Source of the DNA: Drechmeria coniospora | Lineage: Eukaryota; Ascomycota; Sordariomycetes; Hypocreales; Ophiocordycipitaceae | Reading direction: 5' to 3' | NCBI RefSeq assembly: GCF_001625195.1 | Contig: NC_054389.1 | Location: forward strand, 9,544,520 to 9,608,519 | Length of the DNA: 64,000 nucleotides | Part shown: positions 33,963 through 45,372 of the stretch, one piece after another | Layout: every line of letters starts with the position of its first letter | How positions within the stretch are numbered: position 1 is the first letter of the stretch | The notes under the pieces: model-generated | What the model was told of the DNA's origin: nothing | Seen by the model: only the letters and a program-made list of their open reading frames with translations | Database searches by the model: none | Made by a program: the position numbers and the translations under genes

Positions 33963-36900
33963 TCACCAAAGGCCGACGACGCTCGCATCCCTGACCAGAC
34001 GTGCGCCAACCCACGGGTACGGATAGTTGCGCTGGTACCAGTTGACGAAGCTCTTCCGGCCGGCGATGCGCGGGTGCGTGGCCCACGAGCCGCCGAGGAC
34101 AATGTTGTGCTTACCGTCGAAGAAGTCGGACGTGTAGGCCGGGTACAGGCTCATGGGCGTGAAGTCGGCGCGTCGGCTCAAGGGGGTGCTAGTCCACTCC
34201 CAGGCACCGCCCATGCCCGCCTGGCCGGCGAGAGAGCCGGTGCCGGTCACGGGCAGAGGGTGCCAGTGTTTGAAGCCGATGTTGGCGCCGCCGAGGTCGA
34301 TGAACAGCGACGAGGTGCTGCCGTCGACGGAGTGGAAGGGGGGACTTGTCGATGGGGGTGTTTCTTCAACACCGTCGTTGACGAGGTGCCTTGGTTGGAC
34401 GTGGTTAGCTGCAGTAGCGTACATCTCCCATCGCGAGGCGTGTTGGGGGGAAAGATGACACAGGTGCGAGGGTGGGAGCTAGCACGCACCCGTTTACGGC
34501 CGGGACCTTGCGGTCCAACTTGCTCTGGGTCAACAACTCTTTCTGCGCCTCGACATGGGCGTAGATGCTTTTGGCCTCCTCAAAGGTCGGGATGCGACCG
34601 CCCATCCACGAGGCGCAGCGGGCAAGCTCGTCATACGAGGCAAAGACGGGCCAGTCGAGGGCGAGCTTCAGGGGCACGAGGCCGTAGACGGTGCGAACGG
34701 CCTTGCTGTGGAGGAAATCGTCCGGGAGAGTTGAGCGGATGCTGTTGGGGCTCATGGAACCTCTGGGGGCCGCATTCGAGCAGCCGTTGGACGTTTCGGT
34801 GCCGTTGGTGGACGCGAACGAGGACCATGACGCGGGCATTTGGCCGACGTTGCACCCGTACATGTACTGAGCGTACTGGAATACGATCAGCTTCGCCGGA
34901 CGCGCGCGGCAGGGAGGAGGCCGCGGAGAGCGGGTGAGGTTACCTCCTCGTTGGTGATGGGACGAGCCTTGGCTTGGAACGCGTGCACCGCCTCCATGCG
35001 AGCAGGCTTCTCATTGTCCCTGCGGCACACGTTAGGGTCAAGGGTCGGATCGTGGCGCGCTCGTCTCAGGGGCATACCATCCAAAGTGGCGGGCAGGGTC
35101 GGTGCCGTCCTCGGGGTCGTCCATGCCGACGGCGACGGTGCGGGCCGGCACGTCGAACCACTCGTTCGGTACGCGCGCGTCGTAGGCCTTCTTGGCCATG
35201 CGCTCAAAGTCCGGCACGACGGTGCGGGGCGGCGGCAGGGTCCGGTCGCTCTGCAGCATCATGTACAGCAGCGTCTCGATGTGCATGGCCTCGTGCTCGA
35301 AGCCGACCCAGACGGCGCGAGCGACGTGTCGAGGAAGGGGTCCGCTGGCGTACAGGCGCTGCAGGCGGGCGCGCACGCGGCCCTGGTAGGCGGAGATCTC
35401 GTCAACGGGCGGCCACTCATCAGGGATGACAGAGTGGTCGTGGCACTGCTGCGGGTTGTCGACGTCGGGGTCGATGCCGCGCTCGAAGATGGCGTGGTAC
35501 GCGCGCGGTTCGACGGGCGGCTCGGCCGTCGTCTTGGAAAGCTGCATGTCGAGGAAGGTGGGGATGTGGCCGAGGTAAAAGATGCAGGCGTTGCGCAGCT
35601 TGATGGGCTTCTCGGCGTGCCCCTGTGGCGGGAGCATGCCGGTCGTGATGATGTCCCAGGCGGCCCAGAGGGATTCCCAGTCGGTCAGGGTGGGGAGCAC
35701 GTCGGCGGCGTAGATGCTGGGCACTCTGCTGAACGGCAGGGGCGCCCTCTGGAGAAGATGGAGGCCTGGGCCCGTAAGCATTTGACTCCGTCGCCGTGGC
35801 AGCGCTCAAGGGGTCTCGCAGTGTTCGGGGTGTCATGGCTCTCGGGCGTGTGAACAGGCGCAGGGGCAATGTCACGCAGGCTCTTATTTACCGTACTCGT
35901 CGTTGTGGCTCCACGACGCGACCTCGGTGAGGCCGGCTTGCTTCCAAAGCCTCTCGGATCCGATAGGCGAGTACTTGAGGCTCTGCTCGATCTGGATGCG
36001 CTCGCGCGGCTTGATCACCGACCCGAGCACCGTAGTCTCGCAGATGGGGGACACGAAAGCCTGGTGGCGGCCGCCCTCTTCGTCGTAGACATACTCGCCC
36101 ACGGCCTCCCACTCGTCGAGGTTGAAGATTTGCTCGCCGTAAATGGCGTTGGCGTGGGCGAGGCCGTTGAGGGAGAACCTGCGGCGGCGATCGGTTAGCG
36201 GCCAGGTTGGACGTTTGCTCGCGCGTGCCGAATCTCATCTCACTGGTGGGTGATGCCCTTGCTGTCTGGGTAGAGAAGCGGCGTCAGCAAAACGGACGGG
36301 ACTGACAGTCGCCCCTGAGGATGTTCGTACCGTTGTATGCACGACTGGACGCAGGTCAGAAACGGTCACGAGGCACACTCGGGCGGGACGAGGAGCACGT
36401 ACTAGATCTTCATGGGGTCCCCGCACGAATCGAGACCTACGATGATGCTGTCCCTTTCGGACCGCAGCAGATCGGCAAAGTCTTGAAGGAACTCGGCAGC
36501 GTCATCACGATGGAAGTTGCCTGATACGGCATGTCGGTGAGCACGCCAGCCACCAACGACAGGACAGGCGGCGTGGTGGGATGGCGTCCTTACCGATGCT
36601 TGAGCCGAGCGTCAGGATACACTTGGGCCTGCGCATGAGCGACTCCTGCTTCAGCCACTGGCGGCCGTCGTCGTAGGTGCCGAGCAGACCATGGCAGGCG
36701 ACGTGCTTGAAGGCCGGAACGTGCGACAAGGTGCGCTCCAGCTCCTCCTGCGACAAGTCAAGGGCATAATAGTCGATGGGCTTGGCCTGGTCCTCGAAGG
36801 CCTGAAGGAGGAGGCAGACCTTGCGCAGGTTTCTTCCAGGAGTAAGCAGGTCAGCTTGGCTGGCGTTGCAACCTTGTCCCCTCACGGGACAGGGGAAGAA

Positions 36901-37434
36901 AGGAGACGGGAAGGAGCGCGGGAGAGGACGAGGGAGAGGAGGAGGAGGCGGCGGAGGAGGAGAAGGGGAAGGAAGCCGTGACGAACCCGCTCCCCAACTC
37001 AATCAGCATGGACCCGGCCGGGATGTGGTTGGCAAGCTCGGCAGAGGACCTCTTGAGCAGCTCGATCTCGTCGTTGGTGAGGTAGTACTCGTCCAAATAG
37101 GTGATCTAGCGAAATAGGATACGATTAGAATGCATCGACGGTACACGGAGGGGAGGGGAGGGGAGGAGAAGGGAGGGGTGCGTACATGCTCGAACAACTG
37201 CAGACCCTTCTGGTCGTAGAGCAACAGCGTGGGGAGCTTGCGGGCCGTGATTTGTGAGGCAACCTCGTCCTTGAGGTTGATCTTTACCTTGTCGCTGCGG
37301 ATGTCGACGATGTCAAGAAGCGGTGACGGGCGGAAGAGCGGCTTCTTGGTCGTCTTGCCGCCATTTATGGCAGCCCACGGGCCGCTGAGGATGTCGACCA
37401 TATGGCCAAGGACAGACTCCTTGACGGCAGGCAT
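33963..37434 (-). CDS. EGT1: Ergothioneine biosynthesis protein 1 (methyltransferase-sulfoxide synthase fusion)
   Basis: Bifunctional enzyme that trimethylates histidine to hercynine and then joins it to cysteine as a sulfoxide, the first steps to the antioxidant ergothioneine. Eleven exons (minus strand): 37434-37186, 37105-36987, 36832-36594, 36520-36403, 36344-36331, 36265-36244, 36178-35892, 35765-35078, 35019-34944, 34875-34490 and 34389-33963; 874 residues. All joints keep frame with GT-AG borders. The EgtD-type domain has ELGSGNLRKV (about 119-128), YYALDLSQEEL, LGSSIGNFHRDDAA and GLDSCGDPMKIY. The EgtB-type half has a DinB-like iron site HX3HXE in FEHEAMHIE (about His507, His511, Glu513), then FGWDNEKP and the formylglycine-enzyme-like domain with YMYGCNVG, WMGGRIPTFEEA and WEWTSTPL, ending VGARLVRD. 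Exons 5 and 6 are only 14 and 22 bases. Confidence 0.95.
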
Positions 37435-39624
37435 GGTGATGGTGATGTCCGACGAACCGAGGAATCAGATGCAGCAGACAGGCACGACAGATGGCACGGG
37501 GCAGGTGGGAAGGTAGGCCGGTAGCGATAAATAGGAATACTAGTCGAATACGACTCTCTGCCGATGGAGATGGAGGAACAAGAAAAGCCGGGCAGATGGG
37601 GAAGGTGCATCGGGCTTGCCAAAACGTCATGGCCGCACGACTGCACGACTGCGGACTTATAGAGGTACTTGTCCCTAGCGACTACGCCAACTACGACCCT
37701 CCTACCTAGGTACCCTCCTGCTACCCTCCTACTACACTCCGACTACCCTTCCACTGCCCTCCTGCTGCCCTCCTGCTGCTCTCCTGCTGCCCTCCTGCTG
37801 CCCTCCTACTACCTACTAGGTACCTAGTAGTACTCTCCTACGACCACACGGAAGTACTACTCCGTACCCTGCGCACCATCCCAATTACTTCTACTACGGC
37901 TGCTACTATCCGTACCATCCCGTCCTGCCCCGAACAAGGTACCGCCCGCTTGCCGAAGACAGCACGCGCGTCGGACGCGATCATCATTGGACAGAACTCT
38001 AGCCTGACCTGACGTGATGATGGTGGTTGCACCCAAAGGACGGACGGTTGAGAGGCAGCTCAGGCTAGAGGCGTTGGCCAAGTTGTTGGCGGGGTGCCAC
38101 TTTCCCACAACATCATGATGGGAAAAGCGCCGAGCGGAACGTCGGGAAGGCGGGGCGCACGGGACTATCGCCCTCGATCTGCCCGAGTATGCCCGGCTGT
38201 GCGCACATACTTGGTACTCTCATCACTCAGCGACGCCCCTCTATCGCCTCTAGCCACTCTTGCGAAAAAAAGGAGGGAAGGAACGAAAGGAATAATTGAA
38301 TAAACCGGCAGCAGACAATCCGGCTTCCGTCTAGTCGACCCGTATACAGTCAGTCATGTGCACAAAGGCCTGCGTCATGTTGCCGACGATTGTTGACAGG
38401 CATGTGGTCCAACGACCTGACGCCGGCTGCTAATAGCGGAGGCGGCATTTCCGGCAACGAACGTGCGGAGAAGCTGACAAACAACATACCTAGTACTGTA
38501 CGGAGTACTTTAGTACATGTCATGCATTCGTGCGTAGTATTATGTACATGTGCCTGTAGCACTCTGTGTCCTCTGTACGGAGTACGGAGTTCTAATACTT
38601 CGTGTCGATGTACACTTAAGTTTCGTGTACAGTGCATACTTGGGGTCAATACATTAAGTACACGCCGTACAGAAGAATGCACAGTGCTCCCAAGTAGACC
38701 AAGTACGTAAATACGATTGTACGGTACGCATGTACGGTGCGCATGTACGCAAGTACGCAAGTACGCGTTTCTTGTGCATCGTCAAGTCCTCCGCCTCTCA
38801 TACTTGGCCTACAACTATGCCAGATTACAGTACGGAGTACACCTACATTCGTAGCAGGTTCGCATGTACCTGTGCTGTATTATTGGATAACTGCTTCTTC
38901 CGCTCACTGCACCCCGTACCGTTGGTGCATACTAAGGTGGTATGCAAGTACACGTACCGACTAATTACAATCTGCGGGGAAACGGACGAGGGCAGTTTCG
39001 TCGAGATTGGCCGACCGATTTCTCGCCCAGGCCTGTACATGTTCTGGTACGTACGATGATGAAAAATGCTGCGTCATGCGTCCATCGGGTAGACCGCATT
39101 GGCTCATCAGCAGATATTTGCCATGGCCGTGCATGATGCGGCCGCACCATCATGCTGATGGCCGACGCTCGAATCAGCCTTCCAGACGTACGGCCCATCG
39201 GCTCGCCAGGGCCGCGAGATGGACCGGGTCCGGAACATGAGAGGAAAAAAGAAAGCTGTGGGCAGGTAGAGGGGGGCTGACGTCAGAGCATCTGTAGGGT
39301 TGAATCTATTCGAATGACTATCGAGCACGCGGTGTCGACCACATGTGCGGATACGGCCCAAGCTGGTCGATCGACCCGCCCTGTCTGCTCTGCTTCGCTT
39401 GTTTCCGCTCGGCGGCAGCAATTGACGGCGGAATGCAGTTGATGCTTGGTAATGCCAATGCGCCGTGCCCAACGGAAATATTCTTTTTACTCCCAAGACT
39501 TCGCTGGTCCCCCAGCCTCGCCACGAATGTGCCCCCTTTGGGTATGCATGTACTGTCGGCATCGATTCAATCCCTCATCGGCAGCGTTGGCAAGATATAG
39601 TATGCAGCAGGCTCGATCCTTCAC
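37435..39624. other. Intergenic stretch upstream of EGT1
   Basis: The left end is the EGT1 promoter. An 11-bp minisatellite lies at 37757-37811. From about 38,480 to 38,960 GTAC-containing words are dense. The right end is the 3' flank of the M43 protease gene. No gene is supported. Confidence 0.6.
37757..37811. repeat. 11-bp minisatellite upstream of EGT1
   Basis: Five units of CCCTCCTGCTG (units 1, 2 and 4 identical, units 3 and 5 diverged), about 320-380 bases upstream of the EGT1 start codon. They are set in a longer run of CTACCCTCC-like words from about 37695. Confidence 0.88.
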
Positions 39625-41197
39625 TCATTCGCATACATCGCTTTTTTTGTAAGGAATGTACGCCGGCTGGGCACGAAGGCGCGACCCATCTTCGCTCTTC
39701 TGAATGACATAAATCAATGCCAGATCATCCGCAGCACCATCGCCACCGCCCGAACCCCAAGCGTTGTTCAGACACGAGAGGTCATCCGGGAAGCCGGGAC
39801 AGTGGATTGTCTGCGGCAGGCCCTCCTTGGGTTTGCATGATGATGGACCGTTCTTGTTCTGGCCTTGACCCTGGCCCTGGCCCTGACCCTGGTGCTGGTG
39901 CTCGTCCTTGTCCTGGCTGTGGCCGTTCCACTGCCACTTGCTCTGCTTCTGTCTCTGGGGCTGCCATTGCGAATTTTGCTTAGGGGCATAATTAGGGTCC
40001 AGTTCGTGCAGACGTTTCATGGCCATCTGCCGCAAAATAGGTATCTGCTCGTCGTCGAAGTCGTAGACGAAGTGGTTCACCAAACTGGAACAGAACGCGC
40101 CGTGTTAGTGGATTGAGATATTCATCTTGGCAGAAAGGAGCGCGGGCAGGTAAGTAGACGGGCAGGTAGGTAGGCAGGCAGGTAGGCAGGCACACGGAAG
40201 AGGATGGGACGTACTCGTAACTCGCCACCATAATGTTGTTCTCGGTGCGGTTCCAGTGTGGGAGGCTCAGGAAATGACCAAGTTCGTGAACAGTGGTCAA
40301 GTGAAAGAAAGCGTTTTCGTGTGCATCCTGGCCCTGTGGTGCTCGACGCACGCTTCGAGATGAAGGGTCCGACTCCTTGACCATGTTCCGCGACGTAGGC
40401 TCCGACTCTTCGAGGCTCCGGGACGTAAGCGTCAGCTCGTCAATGCTCCTGCTGGTAAACCAGTGCCAAAAGCAGCCAAAAAATCCGCTGCAACCGCCCT
40501 TCTGCTCTGCAGGGGGGTTGTATCCATGAGAACGACCGGGAAGGGTGTCCATGGCGACGATGCAGCCATCGAGGTCGCCTAAGACCTCGGTTATGTTAGA
40601 ATCCATGCTCGGCATGTAACAAATTCCCTTCCAGCTCCCCTCTAAATATGGCATGTAGTATATATTGGCCGTGCTCGGGCCGCCCTGGTGGTGTCTTCTC
40701 CTAAACTCGTTCATGCCCTTGGTGTCACGCAAGGTATTGGTATGGCACCATGGATCCTGGGTTATCCTATGTGCCGTTACGAGTCTGAAACCAATATCGG
40801 CCTGTTTATACTTCTTCGCCACGAGGTCCATCTGCAGACTGACGGATTCTCCCTATGGTGCCAATCAACCTTGTCAACGCTTGATACTAGGCTGACTTCT
40901 TTCCCACCCGCATCATGTTGTGTTGGGCAATTTGCACGAGAGGGGCGGACTTACGGTAGGGCAATCGACACCCGGCGGGCAGCAGAGGTGGACAACAGCA
41001 TCCAGTTCCAGAAATCGGCCGTCATCCTCTATCCATTCTCGCTTTTGCAAGCCTTGCATCTCAGGACGGTGAGAATGGTCTTCTACTCCGCAGTAAAACA
41101 TGGCAGAGCCGTCGGCGGCGGGGCTGGTATTCGTAGCCGTCGTGGCCGCGACCATCAGGCCGATGACGCCGAGGCGAAGGTGCATGCTCGTATACAT
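39625..41197 (-). CDS. Secreted M43-like metalloprotease
   Basis: Zinc endopeptidase resembling the fungal MEP1/pappalysin-like M43B group. Exons 41197-40955, 40852-40215 and 40084-39625; 446 residues. A signal peptide (MHLRLGVIGLMVAATTATN) points to secretion. The body has the family order: MDLVAKKYKQADIGFRL, IYYMPYLEGSWKGICYMPS, DGCIVAMDTLPG, then the zinc motif HELGHFLSLPH with ligands about His270, His274 and His280 and catalytic Glu271. A downstream Met (NIMVASYD) fits the Met-turn. Between DGCIVAMD and the zinc helix lies an unusual insert with three degenerate repeats (LTSRSLEES, EPTSRNMVKES, DPSSRSVRR). After the catalytic part comes a Gln-rich linker and a Cys-containing tail ending KKSDVCE. 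Intron 2 holds GGCA/GGTA tetranucleotide repeats. Confidence 0.85.
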
Positions 41198-44100
41198 TGC
41201 GGCACCTCGGGCGTTTGATCCAGCAACTTGGCTCCGTCGTCGGCAGCGATGTAGCGGCCGAGGATGGGGCGGCGTGGGCGAGCGTCCGGAAGGGCAACGA
41301 GGCAGGAAGCTGGTACGCGTCCGGTCTACTTATATCTGGCCGAGTACGAGTAAGTGTGCACACTTACAGCTCGATGCGTACGCGATCAGCCAGTTCTTGC
41401 ACCGCGTACCACTAATACCGCACCAGCACCGGCACGGCGGAGATGTCTGCCCATGCAGAGGCTTCTGGTCTTGCTTCATCCGCAAAAGAGCTGCAAGTCA
41501 TCATGGCAAGTACAGCTACTTGACCTTGATAACATTGCGGTAACGAAACCGAGTACCCAGTACCACACGAAGATCAGCAAGGGTTGGAACCTCCCGAGTA
41601 ATGCTCCTATAGATTGCCATCATGGACCCCCTAGACCTTTTTCCCGCGAGTTTGACGAAGACGATACGAGTACCGACCTTTGGCATTTACATGTACTTTG
41701 ACGTCGCATGAACCGGGAGGATCGAATCAGGGATCCCTTTTACGGGCAATGCCATGGGGCATACTGTACATTACACAAGTACTGTAAATATGACACGGAG
41801 TGCTCCGTAGTATCGAGTACGTGAATGAATAAGCGTAAGGGTAGGTACTTCATTGTACAGTGCAGGTATTACGGTTGATTGGCACACGGCGCCTCTGTCG
41901 GACGCACGTACGGAGTATTGCTCCGTACGAACTTGGTACTTTGTCAATCACACCTAAATAGGTACCAAGTTTAAGTCAAATTCTCGGAAAAGGCGTCCAT
42001 CGAACTCCTACTCCGTACGTGCATTCGGTATATGCACTGTATAGACATGTACAGTACTTCTCACTAGTACATACTTAAGCACTCTACCCGGGCACTGGAT
42101 CGTTCCGAGTGGTGGGTCACGTCGCATCACGGCTCCGACTACTCCGTACCTCCCAGTAACTGTACGGAGTACGGAGTACTGGTGCACAGTAATACTCCGT
42201 ATTAAAAAGTAGATTCCGTTCCGAGCCAACACTTACTCGTGAGGTCTCAATCACCCTTGCCATCCATACGTATCACGGGCGAGGAGCATGTTGTTCTCAT
42301 GGCATTGAGAGAAAACAAGAGAAGCGGTTGATACTAAACAAAAGCAATTATCTACTGCCATGTCCCTCTCTCCGTCCCCCCTGCTTCGGAGCTGGAGAGA
42401 CATCGAGAAGAAGGTATTACTGCTACGACGAAAGAGGACGACCAATTTGTAGATGTTCCATGTCAGTGCCCACTGGGCATCCCACGACACAACGCTTAGA
42501 TTGTCGCCAGTTAGTACTTACTAGTCCAGACTACTAGTAGCACGACTAGCATGTGGCGTGGCAAGGCATTACATGGTACGGAGTGCAGAGTAATTACTGC
42601 AGATAGCACGAGTGACGAGTGAACAATACTTAGGCAGGTACCTCTTCCTGCTGTAAGTACTTTAAGCAAGTTGGCACTTACTACTAGGTTAGTAGGCACT
42701 GAGCATTAGCACTACGGGGGTTTTACTGCACACTCCACGGCAGGTGTACAAGTACTAGTAATAGTAATATGTACTGGCACTACTAAAATAGGCACATGCT
42801 TGTATGTACTTCTAAGCATTACCGTGCAGTTCAATGAAGTACTCCGTTAGTACTTACGAGACCAGCTAATACTTACGGAGCAATCAGTACTCCGTACGGA
42901 GTACTCCGTACAGATTGGTGAAATAGTACATGTGCTGGCGCAGGGGCTCCGACAGGCAAATACGTACCTAGTACATAGATGCTAGGTCTTTAGTAGGTGT
43001 GCTTGCACTTGTACAGTCCCTGTTTTGTTCCCCTCAACCACCGACGTACTTTCATGTACGGAGCACTCCGGACTTGAGTACTAGGTATATGCTACTTCTC
43101 GATCGAGAACAGACAAAATATTAATACATGTACATGTACACGGTAGTACTACGAAGAACTGTAATACTCCTCGCTCATACTACTACTCTGTGCGGAGTTC
43201 AGTACATGTACTGTAAGTGCATGCATGTCCATTCAGACTCCACAACCTCCCCTCGATCAATCAACCAGGCAATGGCAGCCAAAATCTGAAACGAGTCTCG
43301 TCCGAAACGACGGGCTTGAAGGATTTTCTGCCTGTCTAGTGGGACAGTGAGTCCGGATGAAACCGAGTTTGTACGCCATAGTGTAGTTGTAGTGCACAAC
43401 TACCCATGTCGACCGACAAATACTTACTCACCTGGGCCTTCTTGCTTCCTGGTCGGTTGTCAGCGCTTTGTGACGTGTGTCATGGGCGGAGGTGCACGAG
43501 CCAATTGAGAGCACAAAGGTGTACGAACACCATTTCACTCGTGCTGTAATTAACGCCAACTACAGTATTACAGTGCGACCAAGCCGGTGTAAGAATACCC
43601 ACTAATTAGCTACTTACCACTTCTTAGTACAGTAAGTACAGCGCATACTCACTCACGTTCTTGTGCCTACCATGGCCCATATCACCAATGACAACTTCTT
43701 TGTCCTGCCCGCATGTGCTCGTGCAATTGATTCGGTCCTTCTCGCTAATACATTGTACACTTTACAGTACATTACCAGTGAGATGCAATCCCGGAAGATA
43801 CTGCGGACCAGGTTGCGAACGGCATAGTAATATCATGCAGACCGGTGCGCTCCGTACTCCGTACATATGCAGGAAATATTTGCACCTTGTACGCCATTGC
43901 AAACGCGCGCGTATCTTTCAAACTACAGTATGGATCGACACTGCTAGTACGGAGTAGTTTGCCGCCAATCTCGAGAGTGTTTGCTTCGTCAATGCCACTT
44001 GCATGTACCCGCACTGGCACTCTCCATCCGAGTGTCTCCCTATCGGAACTCGGATGGCTCGCTTGCTTCCTCATCACGCCTGCCTCGGCCGTTCTACCCA

Positions 44101-45372
44101 CCGAGTCTTGCTACTAGTATGCTGCGAGCAGTATTGATCTACTCCTGAAGAGTTGGCCGGTGTGTCATTCATCTCACCCGGAACCAGTTTGCCATGTTCA
44201 CAGTTCTGGTGGTAAAGAAATGATGCTCAATGCAATTCACAGGCGGGACAATGAAGCAATGCGTCGTGAGTGCTCAATACCACTTACCTCGTCGTGTTTG
44301 AGGGTTGAAAACTGAAAGAGGTATTGGCTCCCCCTCCAGCTTGAACATCTTCTCCTACAGCAGCGGGTACTCCTGCAGTTTCCTTCATCGCCACCCCCGG
44401 TTGCATCACCATCTATCTATCTTGGAGCCATCTGAGCATTGGTCCTGTTCTCCGAATCCGTTGCCGCCATAATACCAGTCGTACTGTAGACTGCAGTACA
44501 TGCATGAATGGAAGTCGCAGCAAGGACGACGACAGGGTCCACCGGTGCGGCATCAAACTCGACTAGAACTGTCCTTGCTCGTATCGATCCCCTGGCGGTA
44601 AGTCTTGTCAGTATACGGAGTATAGCGGGATGCCATGGGTAGTTTTAAAATTACGTAGCTAGGTCGCAGGGTAAGTTGCCATCGTACGATCCATCCTCGC
44701 GTTGGTCAAGGCTTGATCAGGTCCCGTGCCTAGGAAAACTTACACGAACGAGCGAGTGTGCTGCATGTAAGCACTGTGCGTGCAAGTCGGTATGTGTAAA
44801 TCACCTAAATCCTGCGGCAATGTTACGCGTACTTCTCCACGGTCCAGCGTGGCTGGTGGGAGGCTGACGTCCAACTAGGCGGCCAAAGGCCCATCACCTG
44901 TCGATTCCATCTGCTGTATTCTAGCACGTGTCTGGTGCGGAAGCTGCCCACTCTTTTTTGTCCAACCACCTAAGGCTTCGAATGACGTCGCCCCCCTCCC
45001 CCTATCCGCCATCGCCCAGGTCTGAGAGGCCTCACACTGGAAACAGTACGAGGACCAGCGATTGCCGGCTCGACAGGCAATCGACGATATTCTTCTGCCC
45101 ACTTTGCACGAATTACCCGCTCCCAAATTTTCTTCAACTTTTCCCCCTCCTTCATCTTCTTCTACGGTGCTTCTGTCGGTCCTGGCTGAGCTTCCTACCG
45201 GTGCTGAGTGACGTCCGTCGGTTGAAACGCACCCAGCCCCGCCCGCTCTCTGAGCTCGAGCCTTCTCCTCCCTCGCTCGACCCCTGCGCTTTCGCTCTCC
45301 TCTGCCACGTCGGAGGAGTCTACCTCGACACTTGACTGGTTTCCCAAAACGACACGCTACCCATCGTCCGCC
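41198..45372. other. Gene-poor GTAC-rich region (4.2 kb)
   Basis: Separates the divergent protease and spartin-like genes, so each end holds a promoter. Between about 41,750 and 43,950 the DNA is crowded with TACTCCGTAC-type words, including a perfect 20-base palindrome at 42886-42905. The 400 bases before 45373 are pyrimidine-rich and look like promoter or 5' UTR. No protein gene is supported. Confidence 0.6.
42881..42917. repeat. Palindrome with flanking inverted arms
   Basis: AGTACTCCGTACGGAGTACT at 42886-42905 is a perfect 20-base palindrome. A second TCCGTAC follows. The block is bounded by CAATC (42881-42885) and GATTG (42913-42917), so a longer stem is possible. Confidence 0.9.
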
